Position numbers and translations under genes: made by a program. Shown one piece after another: positions 17,729 through 24,267 of a stretch of DNA of 43,894 bases. The notes under the pieces were generated by a model, which saw nothing but the letters and a program-made list of their open reading frames with translations, was not told where the DNA came from and searched no databases. The stretch is taken from the IMG/VR virus record IMGVR_UViG_3300028920_000125, positions 1-43,894 of that record. One strand, written 5' to 3'. Source of the stretch: a virus. Each line of letters begins with the position of its first letter. The first letter of the stretch is position 1.

Positions 17729-17898
17729 GCCTGCAGCGACTCTGGAAATACGTCTGGCGGACAGTGGTGGTCCTCGTGTTTGGCTTTCTGTTTGTCCGGG
17801 CAAACGTGATTCGGTGGAGTGACCCGTCGCTTACTGACACGGAGATATTCATCGAGATTTTTAGGTGGAAACGCCAACACGAGGACCAAGACAACTAG
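17725..17898 (+). CDS. Small single-span membrane protein
   Basis: This 57-residue protein starts at ATG 17725, overlapping the previous stop. One hydrophobic segment (residues ~9-24, YVWRTVVVLVFGFLFVRANV) is followed by an acidic, charged C-terminus (KRQHEDQDN). It ends directly before the small terminase ATG. Function unknown. Confidence 0.55.
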   Translation: MSLQRLWKYVWRTVVVLVFGFLFVRANVIRWSDPSLTDTEIFIEIFRWKRQHEDQDN

Positions 17899-18393
17899 AT
17901 GGGGAAGCCGATTTCTATAGGCGGGCTCAGCGAGCAAGATGCCCGAAAAGCGCTGAACATCGGGAAAATGACCCTGTACCGCTACCGCAAAGCGCCGGAC
18001 TGGCCGGGCGATGACAAGCCTATCGCCGTACTCGCCATGCACGTTGCGGCAAAAAAGGGCGTTCAGGGCCGGTCGCCAAAGCCCACCAAGCCCAAACAGC
18101 CAGCCCGCCCGCCAGCCGAGTCGCAAGAATATGACGAGGACTGGGCAGAGTACGCTGACGCGATGAGCCTGGACAAAGAAATGAAGCTGACTATGATTGA
18201 GGTGAAGAAAGCAACCATCAGGGAATACCAGCTCAAATGTATGCAGGAATACAGAGACGCGCTTGTGTCTCAGATCAACGCGGCGCTGGACAAGGCAATC
18301 GAGGCGCTGGCGGAATGGATGGAACCGGATCAAATCGAGAACGTGCGCAAGGCATTCGGCCAAGCGCAAAGCCAAATCAGCAAGGCAAAATAG
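17899..18393 (+). CDS. Terminase small subunit (Nu1-like), putative
   Basis: This 164-residue protein has an N-terminal helix-turn-helix-like segment (residues ~8-35, GLSEQDARKALNIGKMTLYR), a basic Pro-rich linker (RSPKPTKPKQPARPPAESQE), and a long helical C-terminal half for oligomerisation and large-subunit contact. Nu1/gp1-type small terminases have this order and bind the packaging site. Its place one gene upstream of a GpA-type large subunit supports the call. There is no close Shine-Dalgarno; the ATG follows the previous TAG without a gap. Confidence 0.65.
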   Translation: MGKPISIGGLSEQDARKALNIGKMTLYRYRKAPDWPGDDKPIAVLAMHVAAKKGVQGRSPKPTKPKQPARPPAESQEYDEDWAEYADAMSLDKEMKLTMIEVKKATIREYQLKCMQEYRDALVSQINAALDKAIEALAEWMEPDQIENVRKAFGQAQSQISKAK

Positions 18394-18402
18394 GAGAGGA
18401 CC

Positions 18403-19356
18403 ATGAGCAAGCTATGCATGGAATGCAAGCACCATCGCGCGGTATGCGTCGACACTGGCGTTGTCCGCCACGTGCCCCCCGCCAATCAGGTTGTTTCTAG
18501 ATGCGTGCGGAATCAGGCACATTACGTTGTCAACAACTCTGGCGAGGAAGTCGTGATCGGCGCGCCGACATGTACGGATGAGCGCCAAGGCGAGTGTACT
18601 GCAGCGGCTATCTACTGGGAGCCGAAACAGCCGGAAGAGCCGAAAAAAGAGCTAAAGATTGAGCTCTTGCAACAACGGATTGAGCTTCTGCAACAGAAGG
18701 CAGAAGTAATGAACGGAGCCGTTGAGATTTTAGAGGATAAGTGTCAACAACTACGCGAATCCCACGAGCAAGTCGCCGAGCACTGGCACCTTGTCCGCGA
18801 ATACTCACTCGAACAACTGCGCGAAATCTGCAAGTCTATACCGCCGCCAGAAGACCTGGAGGGCTACAAGCTGGAAATTCGACAAGCCAAATGTGGCGAT
18901 GAATATTGGCTTGGTCGTCACTGGGAAACGTGCTATGCCGACAGGATGCAGCACGAATACCTTGTCCGCGTCCCGATAGCCGAAGAACCCGAGTACATCG
19001 AAGGCGACGAGATCACCGACGAACTGCTGAAGCGCGGACGTGTGATTTGTGAGGTCTTTGACCCGCTTGTCGAAGAATGGCTTCAAACGCTACTTTTAAT
19101 GGTCGATTGCTCCTACAACAATGAACCTTCTTTCGTGACAAAACCGGTAGGCTGTGACAACCGCGTGCTCTGGAAGCAATGCCGCATCAAGAGATCGGAC
19201 ATACCACAGCCCGAAGGCAAAAAATGGGCGATCATCCGGCACGATGGCACACCGTTGACGGTAAACGGTCACACACTCAAAGAAGGCCAAGTACTCAGAC
19301 TCACAGATGGGGAATTGGTAATCGAGGAGACGGCCCCAAACGGCGATGAACGCTAA
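18403..19356 (+). CDS. Unknown protein inserted between terminase subunits
   Basis: This 317-residue protein starts at ATG 18403 behind AGGAGAGGACC. An N-terminal Cys domain (LCMECKHHRAVC ... residues 4-64, with CVRN, CTDE and ECTA) is followed by a coiled coil (~80-130, ELLQQRIELLQQKAEVMNGA) and a C-terminal region with three similar segments of about 60 residues rich in Trp/Glu (KSIPPPEDLEGYKLE, RSDIPQPEGKKWAIIRHDG). It overlaps TerL by 11 bases. It is not a known terminase component; it may be a packaging accessory or a moron gene. Confidence 0.6.
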   Translation: MSKLCMECKHHRAVCVDTGVVRHVPPANQVVSRCVRNQAHYVVNNSGEEVVIGAPTCTDERQGECTAAAIYWEPKQPEEPKKELKIELLQQRIELLQQKAEVMNGAVEILEDKCQQLRESHEQVAEHWHLVREYSLEQLREICKSIPPPEDLEGYKLEIRQAKCGDEYWLGRHWETCYADRMQHEYLVRVPIAEEPEYIEGDEITDELLKRGRVICEVFDPLVEEWLQTLLLMVDCSYNNEPSFVTKPVGCDNRVLWKQCRIKRSDIPQPEGKKWAIIRHDGTPLTVNGHTLKEGQVLRLTDGELVIEETAPNGDER

Positions 19357-21274
19357 ACGGTCAACGTGGAAGACAAACATTCGCTACCGCTTCGGCATTG
19401 ACGAGGCGGTAGACGATGACGTCCGGCGCGTGTTCACGAGGGCCGACGACCGGCTGAAATCGTATGTGCCGGCAAACATTGTTGATTGGGTGCAGGAGAA
19501 CTACACGCCGGATTGGTCAGACGAGCCGATCCAGCTCGAACCCTACCAGATAGAGCCGATGCAGGCACAGGTAACGCCTGGCGTCGAAGAAGTGATAATC
19601 GTCGGGCCGGAGCGGTTCGGAAAGTCGACAATTCCCAGATGCGGCATGCTGTACAAGATGGTCTTCCATCGAGGGCCAAAACTGATCATCTACGAGGAGA
19701 AGAACAAGGCCGCAAGCATCAACATGCGCGAATTTCATCCAGCGGTGTTGAGCGTCCCGGAGCTGCGGCGGCAGATCGAGGGCAAGTGGAAGGCACGGGC
19801 CAAATCGTACGACCTGAAAAGCTGCACGGTCGACTTTACCGGCGCTGGGGCAGATATTACGTCAACCTCGGCGCGCGACGTGTGGGCAGACGAGTATGAC
19901 ACGTGGCCGTTAGTCGATGAAAAACGTCGCGCGCAGATGCAGAACGTCCGCAAGCGTATGAGGCTATGGCGCAACCGCGGCGAGGGCTCGCTCGTGATCT
20001 GTTCGTCCGCGAAAGGAACGGAAGACGACTCGTCTATTTGGCTGGAATACGCGCCAATGCGCGACGGCGACAACCTGATTCCGCAATCGTCCATGGGCCT
20101 ATGGCATCTACGCTGCCAGGGCTGCGGGGAATTGATCGACTCGACACAGATCGACGGTGTCTATGACAAGCAAAAATCAGAATTCCGCGGGGGTCTGCAT
20201 TGGGAGAAGAACGGGCAAATCATCATTGAGGAATCTATCCGGCTCGTGTGCAGGCATTGCAAGCATGAGCACAAACAGCACGAATCCGCAAAGATGAACG
20301 CCGAGGGCGAATACGTCCACGCCTACCCGGAACTTGTTGGAAGGCGTCCCGGATATCTGTTTGGCTCGCTGTCATCGTTGCGGGCGCTGTCCTGGCTACA
20401 GATCGCCGAAGCTCGCCGGAGTGCTGCACATGACAAATCGTTTGAGACGCAGCGGACGTTCCACAACTCATTCCGGGGCGTGGCCATGCCGTTGGGCGAC
20501 GCGTTGCGCCAGGCAGACAAGCAGGCGCTGATGCAGCATTGTCGACCGGTTGCGATTACGGCAGACGAAATCATGGCAGTCATCGCAGCGGCGGACACGC
20601 AGGAATCTCCATGGGGCTGGTTCTGGATTGTCCGGGCGATCGATAAGGATTGGAACACTCACCTACTCGCCGTAGGATTTGCACCGTCGAAGGCGCAGAT
20701 TGAAGAAGTGCTCTGCAACGCGCGTTATCACGGGCGGCCGGTGGACTATGCAATTATCGACCAGGGCGGAACCAATGCCGACGACGTCAAGGCACTGGCA
20801 GAAGCGCACAGCAATATCTACCAGTACAAAGGCTCGTCTAATCCAAGATCGCTGTGGCATTGGTCGAAAAGCTCAGATCAATGCAAGCTTCTCATGTGCG
20901 ACGCGTCGCGCCTTCAGGTCATGCTTCTTCGGAGTCTCTACGATCAGGCAGAGACCAAAGAAAACCATTACATGTTTTTGCCCCCAGCGACCGACGTGCC
21001 GAGCGATGACGATCCGGTCTATGACTATCTTACGCACGTTGTCGCGGTGCGCGACCTTGCGAACGGCGTCCATTCACATCTCCGCCAGAATTGGACTTGC
21101 GGCGGCCGGGAGAGGCGCGACTTTTTCGACGCGGAGAAGATGATTCAAGTTTTGCCGTTGGTGTTCCAGCGGGAGATCCAAAACATGATCGACAACGGCG
21201 GCCAGCGGAAGCCGGTCAAGCTTTCCGAAGTCCAAGCCGCCAAACGCGCACAGCAGAGGAGAACAGGGCCATGA
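19346..21274 (+). CDS. Terminase large subunit, lambda GpA family
   Basis: This 642-residue protein matches GpA-type size and layout. The ATPase part has Walker A GPERFGKST (residues 87-95) and a Walker B-like DVWADE (178-183), followed by a motor coupling region (CSSAKGTEDD). A zinc-binding insert (CQGCG ... CRHCKHEH, ~254-312) is usual for this family. The C-terminal nuclease part contains the acidic strand YAIIDQGG near residue 470. The enzyme packages concatemeric DNA into the prohead and cuts it; lambda relatives make cohesive ends. The short matching ends of this contig would suit such cutting but do not prove it. Confidence 0.9.
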   Translation: MNAKRSTWKTNIRYRFGIDEAVDDDVRRVFTRADDRLKSYVPANIVDWVQENYTPDWSDEPIQLEPYQIEPMQAQVTPGVEEVIIVGPERFGKSTIPRCGMLYKMVFHRGPKLIIYEEKNKAASINMREFHPAVLSVPELRRQIEGKWKARAKSYDLKSCTVDFTGAGADITSTSARDVWADEYDTWPLVDEKRRAQMQNVRKRMRLWRNRGEGSLVICSSAKGTEDDSSIWLEYAPMRDGDNLIPQSSMGLWHLRCQGCGELIDSTQIDGVYDKQKSEFRGGLHWEKNGQIIIEESIRLVCRHCKHEHKQHESAKMNAEGEYVHAYPELVGRRPGYLFGSLSSLRALSWLQIAEARRSAAHDKSFETQRTFHNSFRGVAMPLGDALRQADKQALMQHCRPVAITADEIMAVIAAADTQESPWGWFWIVRAIDKDWNTHLLAVGFAPSKAQIEEVLCNARYHGRPVDYAIIDQGGTNADDVKALAEAHSNIYQYKGSSNPRSLWHWSKSSDQCKLLMCDASRLQVMLLRSLYDQAETKENHYMFLPPATDVPSDDDPVYDYLTHVVAVRDLANGVHSHLRQNWTCGGRERRDFFDAEKMIQVLPLVFQREIQNMIDNGGQRKPVKLSEVQAAKRAQQRRTGP

Positions 21275-21942
21275 ATCGCGAGCGGCAAAAAAAAATCACC
21301 GAGCTGAAAAAACAAATACACCAGGAATGTATGGAAATCGAAGAAGCGGCAAAAGCGGACATTGCAGAAATACGCGAGGATGCACGCCGTAAAAAGGCGG
21401 TTTTGCAGCGCCGCGTCACGCAGCTACGGCGAAAAATGGAAAAGGAAGATGCCGTAGAGCGAGCTATAGAACAAGCAACTGCCAGCGGGGCAAGGTGGGG
21501 CATAAGTGGCGGCGTGCGGCATCTTGTCAGGGGGAAACGGGCGGGGGCAAATTACGAATACTATACAGCATGCGGCAAACGGTATTATCGTTCGATAGTA
21601 GCAAGTTATGCCTCAGAAGCGATTGTGTGCAAAGACTGCTTACGCGTGGCAAAAGTCAAAGGCTGGCGGGAAGCGTGGCAGGACAAAACGGAGGGCATCC
21701 CAGATTACCTTTGGGATTGGCACGTTGAAGAGTTGGACGATATTAGCGATTGGGCAGTCGCCAAACGCGCAATAGGAGCGATGGGCGAACGATGCCAACG
21801 TGTAATAAAAATGCGATGGGGGCTTGAAGGTCAGCCAAGAAGTTTGCTTGAAATTGCGTCAGAAATAGGCGTCAGCACCAGCCGCGCGTGGCAAATCTAC
21901 CAGAACGTGCTAAAGCAGTTGTCCAAAACGCTGGAGGTCTGA
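21271..21942 (+). CDS. Sigma region 4-like HTH protein with coiled coil and zinc ribbon, candidate late regulator
   Basis: This 223-residue protein has a coiled coil at residues 1-70 (ITELKKQIHQECMEIEEAAK), a zinc-ribbon-like part at 84-123 (H84, CGK at 101, CKDC at 120-123) and, at 168-222, a segment matching sigma70 region 4: RCQRVIKMRWGLEG, then LLEIASEIGVSTSRAWQIYQ. Region 4 contacts the -35 element. Regions 2 and 3 are absent, so it is not a complete sigma factor; an activator that works with host polymerase, or an ArpU-like late regulator, is more likely. ATG 21271 overlaps the TerL stop. It precedes the late promoter by 2 kb. Confidence 0.7.
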   Translation: MNRERQKKITELKKQIHQECMEIEEAAKADIAEIREDARRKKAVLQRRVTQLRRKMEKEDAVERAIEQATASGARWGISGGVRHLVRGKRAGANYEYYTACGKRYYRSIVASYASEAIVCKDCLRVAKVKGWREAWQDKTEGIPDYLWDWHVEELDDISDWAVAKRAIGAMGERCQRVIKMRWGLEGQPRSLLEIASEIGVSTSRAWQIYQNVLKQLSKTLEV

Positions 21943-21944
21943 CT

Positions 21945-21983
21945 ATGTTTATTCGAAACGCCAAACGCGCACAGCGCAGATAA
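21945..21983 (+). CDS. 12-codon leader frame, duplicate of the TerL 3' end
   Basis: MFIRNAKRAQRR and stop. Its coding bases CGCCAAACGCGCACAGC and the following GGAGAACAGGACC repeat the TerL 3' end and leader at 21239-21270. It looks like a by-product of junction duplication, though translation could couple the next gene. Confidence 0.25.
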   Translation: MFIRNAKRAQRR

Positions 21984-21996
21984 GGAGAACAGGACC

Positions 21997-22200
21997 ATGT
22001 TCATCACATTGCACCGCGACGGCAAGCCTTTCTACATCAAGGTCGACGCAATCATTGCGATCGAGCCATACAAGGCTAATCCGTATCCGTCATATCAATC
22101 AACGGTCTACCTAGCGCATCGCCATTGGGATGCCGACGAGACACCCGAAGAGATCCTGAAGATACTGACTGCCGCCAATGATTGGATCGAGGAGATATAG
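21997..22200 (+). CDS. Small FlbD-like beta protein
   Basis: This 67-residue protein (MFITLHRDGKPFYIKVDAII..., ending PEEILKILTAANDWIEEI) has a strand-strand-strand-helix pattern with the GKP and DAI-AIE features of the small FlbD-type family seen in phages and flagellar loci. ATG 21997 has AAGGAGAACAGGACC upstream, a duplicated leader. Role in a phage unknown. Confidence 0.65.
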   Translation: MFITLHRDGKPFYIKVDAIIAIEPYKANPYPSYQSTVYLAHRHWDADETPEEILKILTAANDWIEEI

Positions 22201-22204
22201 GCTA

Positions 22205-22381
22205 ATGCCCGGCATCGAGTGCCCACGCTGCGGCTGTAAGGACCTACGCGACGATCGCGGACTCCCTGCATGGGAGGTCATCAAGACAATGAAAGGCAAC
22301 GGGCATATTCGGCGGCGTCGGCGCTGTCGGCATTGCGGCAAATACGTATACACACGAGAAAAACTGGAGCAAGATCAATGA
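22205..22381 (+). CDS. NrdR-like zinc-ribbon protein
   Basis: This 58-residue protein shows CPRCGC, then DDRG...W, HIRRRRRCRHCGKYVYTRE. CPxCG, a D-R pair, RRRRxCxxCG and T-x-E match the N-terminal zinc ribbon of NrdR, the ribonucleotide-reductase repressor, but the ATP-cone that follows in NrdR is absent. A stand-alone ribbon could bind DNA or compete with host NrdR at its boxes; this is inference. It overlaps the next gene by 4 bases. Confidence 0.6.
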   Translation: MPGIECPRCGCKDLRDDRGLPAWEVIKTMKGNGHIRRRRRCRHCGKYVYTREKLEQDQ

Positions 22382-22599
22382 GCAAAGACAAGCGCAAAGC
22401 ATACATCTATCCTGTCATCTATTGCGAATGCGGGAGTGCAATGTACTACGAGCCACCAGCGCCGAAGACAATAGCGTGTCAGAATCGGCTATGTGAGTTT
22501 TTTATGCGCCCATACAAGGCACCGACCATCGAACTGGAGCCGATAGAAGAGCTCATCGTCGTAGCGAGGAGACCAACCAAAAGACTGATAGCAAGATAA
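22378..22599 (+). CDS. Small Cys-containing hypothetical protein
   Basis: This 73-residue protein has four Cys (CECG, then AC...LC) that may form one zinc site (YPVIYCECGSAMYY ... IACQNRLCEFFMR). The C-terminal half is basic (ARRPTKRLIAR). ATG 22378 overlaps the previous stop. Function unknown. Confidence 0.6.
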   Translation: MSKDKRKAYIYPVIYCECGSAMYYEPPAPKTIACQNRLCEFFMRPYKAPTIELEPIEELIVVARRPTKRLIAR

Positions 22600-22860
22600 A
22601 TGAAGATAACCATAGACCGCATATTTACCGGGAACGACCCGCGCTGCATAACCTTGCGCGCCGGAACATGCGTCCATGCTAGGCGCATGAGTATCGTCAT
22701 CAAAACCCGCCCGTTTTGGCAACGACTTCTCCGCACACCGGCGACATTCTTCAGGTTGTGTCGGTCTGGCGGCAGCTGGAGTGAGATTGCAGGCTGTGTT
22801 TGGTGGCTATTGACCACAAAAAAGACCAACCAAAAGACGGACATGGAGGCTGGAGAATGA
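22600..22860 (+). CDS. Hypothetical protein
   Basis: This 86-residue basic protein starts one base after the previous stop and overlaps the glycosyltransferase by 4 bases. It has several Cys and Trp residues in a moderately hydrophobic segment (EIAGCVWWLLTTKK). No motif is recognised; start choice is uncertain because no strong Shine-Dalgarno is visible and internal ATG 22687 is possible. Confidence 0.5.
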   Translation: MKITIDRIFTGNDPRCITLRAGTCVHARRMSIVIKTRPFWQRLLRTPATFFRLCRSGGSWSEIAGCVWWLLTTKKTNQKTDMEAGE

Positions 22861-23810
22861 AAATCCTACATTTATGCAATCGGTTCACCGGGCGCGTATG
22901 GAAAGAGGCGTCGGTACTACAGGCAGACGGCCACAAGATCGTGGTACTGTTTCGCGAAATGGCTGTCCGCGGGACAGACTCAGATATCCTGTATATGTCC
23001 AGATGGGACACGCCCGAAAGGCTGCACCAAAAACTGGCGGCGATCTGTCCGGGGATGGACGCTGTGCATGTGCACACGTCCTTGACGGCATTGGACATGC
23101 CTGCGTATGCGCTAAATCATCACGATAGGGTCGTGTGGGACGTACACGACTGGAGCGCCGAGGTCAAAGCGGCAGTTGAGGGAATCGGGCCGGGCGTGAC
23201 CTATATTGCGCCAGGCTCAAAACTGGCGGCGACTGTTGGCGCGACTGCACGAACTACGCACACGCACATTGTCGCGTCGAAAGTTCCACGGCGTTACCAC
23301 ATCACGCCGTCGAAGCAAGACGCGCGAACAATCGCGCTAAACTCGGATATTGACATCGCTCCAGCGTGGCGCAACTATCAGCCGGTACAGAAGATGTTTC
23401 TTGAGCACGGGTTTCGGTTTGACATTTTCCCGGCGACACAGAGCCCGCGCATGCAGGCGCACTATTCAAGACTGATGCAATCGCTGAACTATCTGTCACT
23501 TCTTCAGGAATTGAGTCAGTACGGATGGAATTACGTCGGGGCGGCGAACCGGACGGTACGGATTGACAATTGCGTGACCCATAAATTCTGGGAATCGTTG
23601 GCGGTGGGCGTGCCTGTCATCACCTGGCAGTCGGCTGAGATGCGCTTCTTAGCGCTCGGAATAAGCGTGGATCTTGCAGAGCCAGAAGCGCTGGAGAAGA
23701 TTGCCGATCCAGGCGTCCGGGCTGAGTGCGCCGCGGAGCTGACGCACCGCCAGCACGAGTTCGCCATGGAATGTGAAATACCGAAAATCATCCAAGCATA
23801 TGGAGGATAG
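22857..23810 (+). CDS. GT-B glycosyltransferase (family GT4-like)
   Basis: This 317-residue protein begins with the Rossmann start MKILHLCNRFTGRVWKEASV. It carries DAVHVHTSLTALDM in the N-terminal domain and the donor-side signature HKFWESLAVGVPVITW near residue 245, in which the Glu of the E-x-x-A-x-G-x-P motif contacts the nucleotide sugar in GT4 enzymes. It could glycosylate phage DNA, a virion protein or a host surface glycan. A second glycosyltransferase lies in the late operon (41907). It ends the middle unit, just before the control region. Confidence 0.8.
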   Translation: MKILHLCNRFTGRVWKEASVLQADGHKIVVLFREMAVRGTDSDILYMSRWDTPERLHQKLAAICPGMDAVHVHTSLTALDMPAYALNHHDRVVWDVHDWSAEVKAAVEGIGPGVTYIAPGSKLAATVGATARTTHTHIVASKVPRRYHITPSKQDARTIALNSDIDIAPAWRNYQPVQKMFLEHGFRFDIFPATQSPRMQAHYSRLMQSLNYLSLLQELSQYGWNYVGAANRTVRIDNCVTHKFWESLAVGVPVITWQSAEMRFLALGISVDLAEPEALEKIADPGVRAECAAELTHRQHEFAMECEIPKIIQAYGG

Positions 23811-23811
23811 T

Positions 23812-23865
23812 ATGGCAATCGCCATCGTGTCGGGAGTCGCGGCCTATTTTTGGGCACAGACATAA
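23812..23865 (+). CDS. 17-residue hydrophobic micropeptide
   Basis: MAIAIVSGVAAYFWAQT. The start has an excellent Shine-Dalgarno (TGGAGGATAGT) formed by the last codons of the glycosyltransferase gene. The peptide is a short hydrophobic helix. It is the last frame before the late control region, followed after three bases by a hairpin. Confidence 0.45.
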   Translation: MAIAIVSGVAAYFWAQT

Positions 23866-23868
23866 AAA

Positions 23869-23887
23869 GGCCGTCTAAATGACGGCC
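23869..23887 (-). terminator. Hairpin with U-tract on the minus strand
   Basis: GGCCGTC (23869-23875) pairs with GACGGCC (23881-23887) around TAAAT. Read on the minus strand it is followed by TTTTTAT, a proper rho-independent terminator; on the plus strand there is no U run. It could stop antisense transcripts entering from the late region. Confidence 0.55.
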
Positions 23888-23956
23888 AAGGGACATGGGG
23901 AGGGGTTTGGCGATAAAAGAGCGCAAATTCCGCGCCAATGCAAGGGGAATTAATAT

Positions 23957-23978
23957 TTTTGGCTACATATAGCCAAAA
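23957..23978. promoter_or_regulatory. Perfect 9-base-arm palindrome in the late control region
   Basis: TTTTGGCTA (23957-23965), CATA, TAGCCAAAA (23970-23978). It is AT-flanked and lies 25 bases upstream of the late promoter's -35, a normal place for an activator site. No gene covers it. Confidence 0.55.
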
Positions 23979-24002
23979 TCGTAGGGCGGGCCGCTTAAAA
24001 GG

Positions 24003-24036
24003 TTGACGTGTCGCGAAATACTGCAAATATTGCAGT
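24003..24036 (+). promoter_or_regulatory. Late promoter with palindrome over the -10; start codon at +1
   Basis: TTGACG (24003-24008), a 17-base spacer, and AATATT (24026-24031), with ATG 24037 five bases beyond. The palindrome ACTGCAA-ATA-TTGCAGT (24020-24036) covers the -10 and touches the start codon. No Shine-Dalgarno precedes ATG 24037, so a leaderless or one-base-leader message is indicated. Confidence 0.7.
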
Positions 24037-24267
24037 ATGCCTACAGCAGCAACAATGATTAGCGCGATCGATACAGCGATCTATGAGATCACTGTCAAAA
24101 AGGCCGAAAGCTGGGAAATCGGCGACACGCGTTATACTGCGTTAGATCTGGACCACTTGCGTCGGCTACGCAATGAGTATCTGCAGGAAAAGGCATCTAC
24201 CGATGCGACCGCCAGCAATAACGCACCGTTTGGCATCACAGGCCTATCAGCAGGGAGCGGGAAATGA
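24037..24267 (+). CDS. gpW-like head-tail joining protein
   Basis: This 76-residue protein has an N-terminal helix (SAIDTAIYEITVKKAESWEI), the hairpin GDTRYTALDLDHLRRLRNEY, and a disordered Ser/Thr/Ala tail. Helix, beta-hairpin (with the Y-T-ALDL pattern) and second helix is the fold and signature of lambda gpW and related DUF6148-type proteins. In lambda, W lies between terminase A and portal B, and here the gene directly precedes the portal, overlapping it by 4 bases. gpW binds the portal after packaging so that tails can attach. It is the first gene of the late operon. Confidence 0.75.
   Translation: MPTAATMISAIDTAIYEITVKKAESWEIGDTRYTALDLDHLRRLRNEYLQEKASTDATASNNAPFGITGLSAGSGK

Larger units (their letters stand above)
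21239..21996 (+). repeat. Junction module family 3: TerL 3' end and leader duplicated after the sigma-like gene
   Basis: CGCCAAACGCGCACAGCAGA...GGAGAACAGGGCC before ATG 21271 recurs as CGCCAAACGCGCACAGCGCA...AAGGAGAACAGGACC before ATG 21997. The second copy is cut off from TerL and now forms a 12-codon frame. Confidence 0.75.

Noticed and set aside
23844-24026. Minus-strand 60-codon gene in the control region
   Set aside because: No ribosome binding site; it overlaps the palindromes and the minus-strand terminator lies inside rather than after it.
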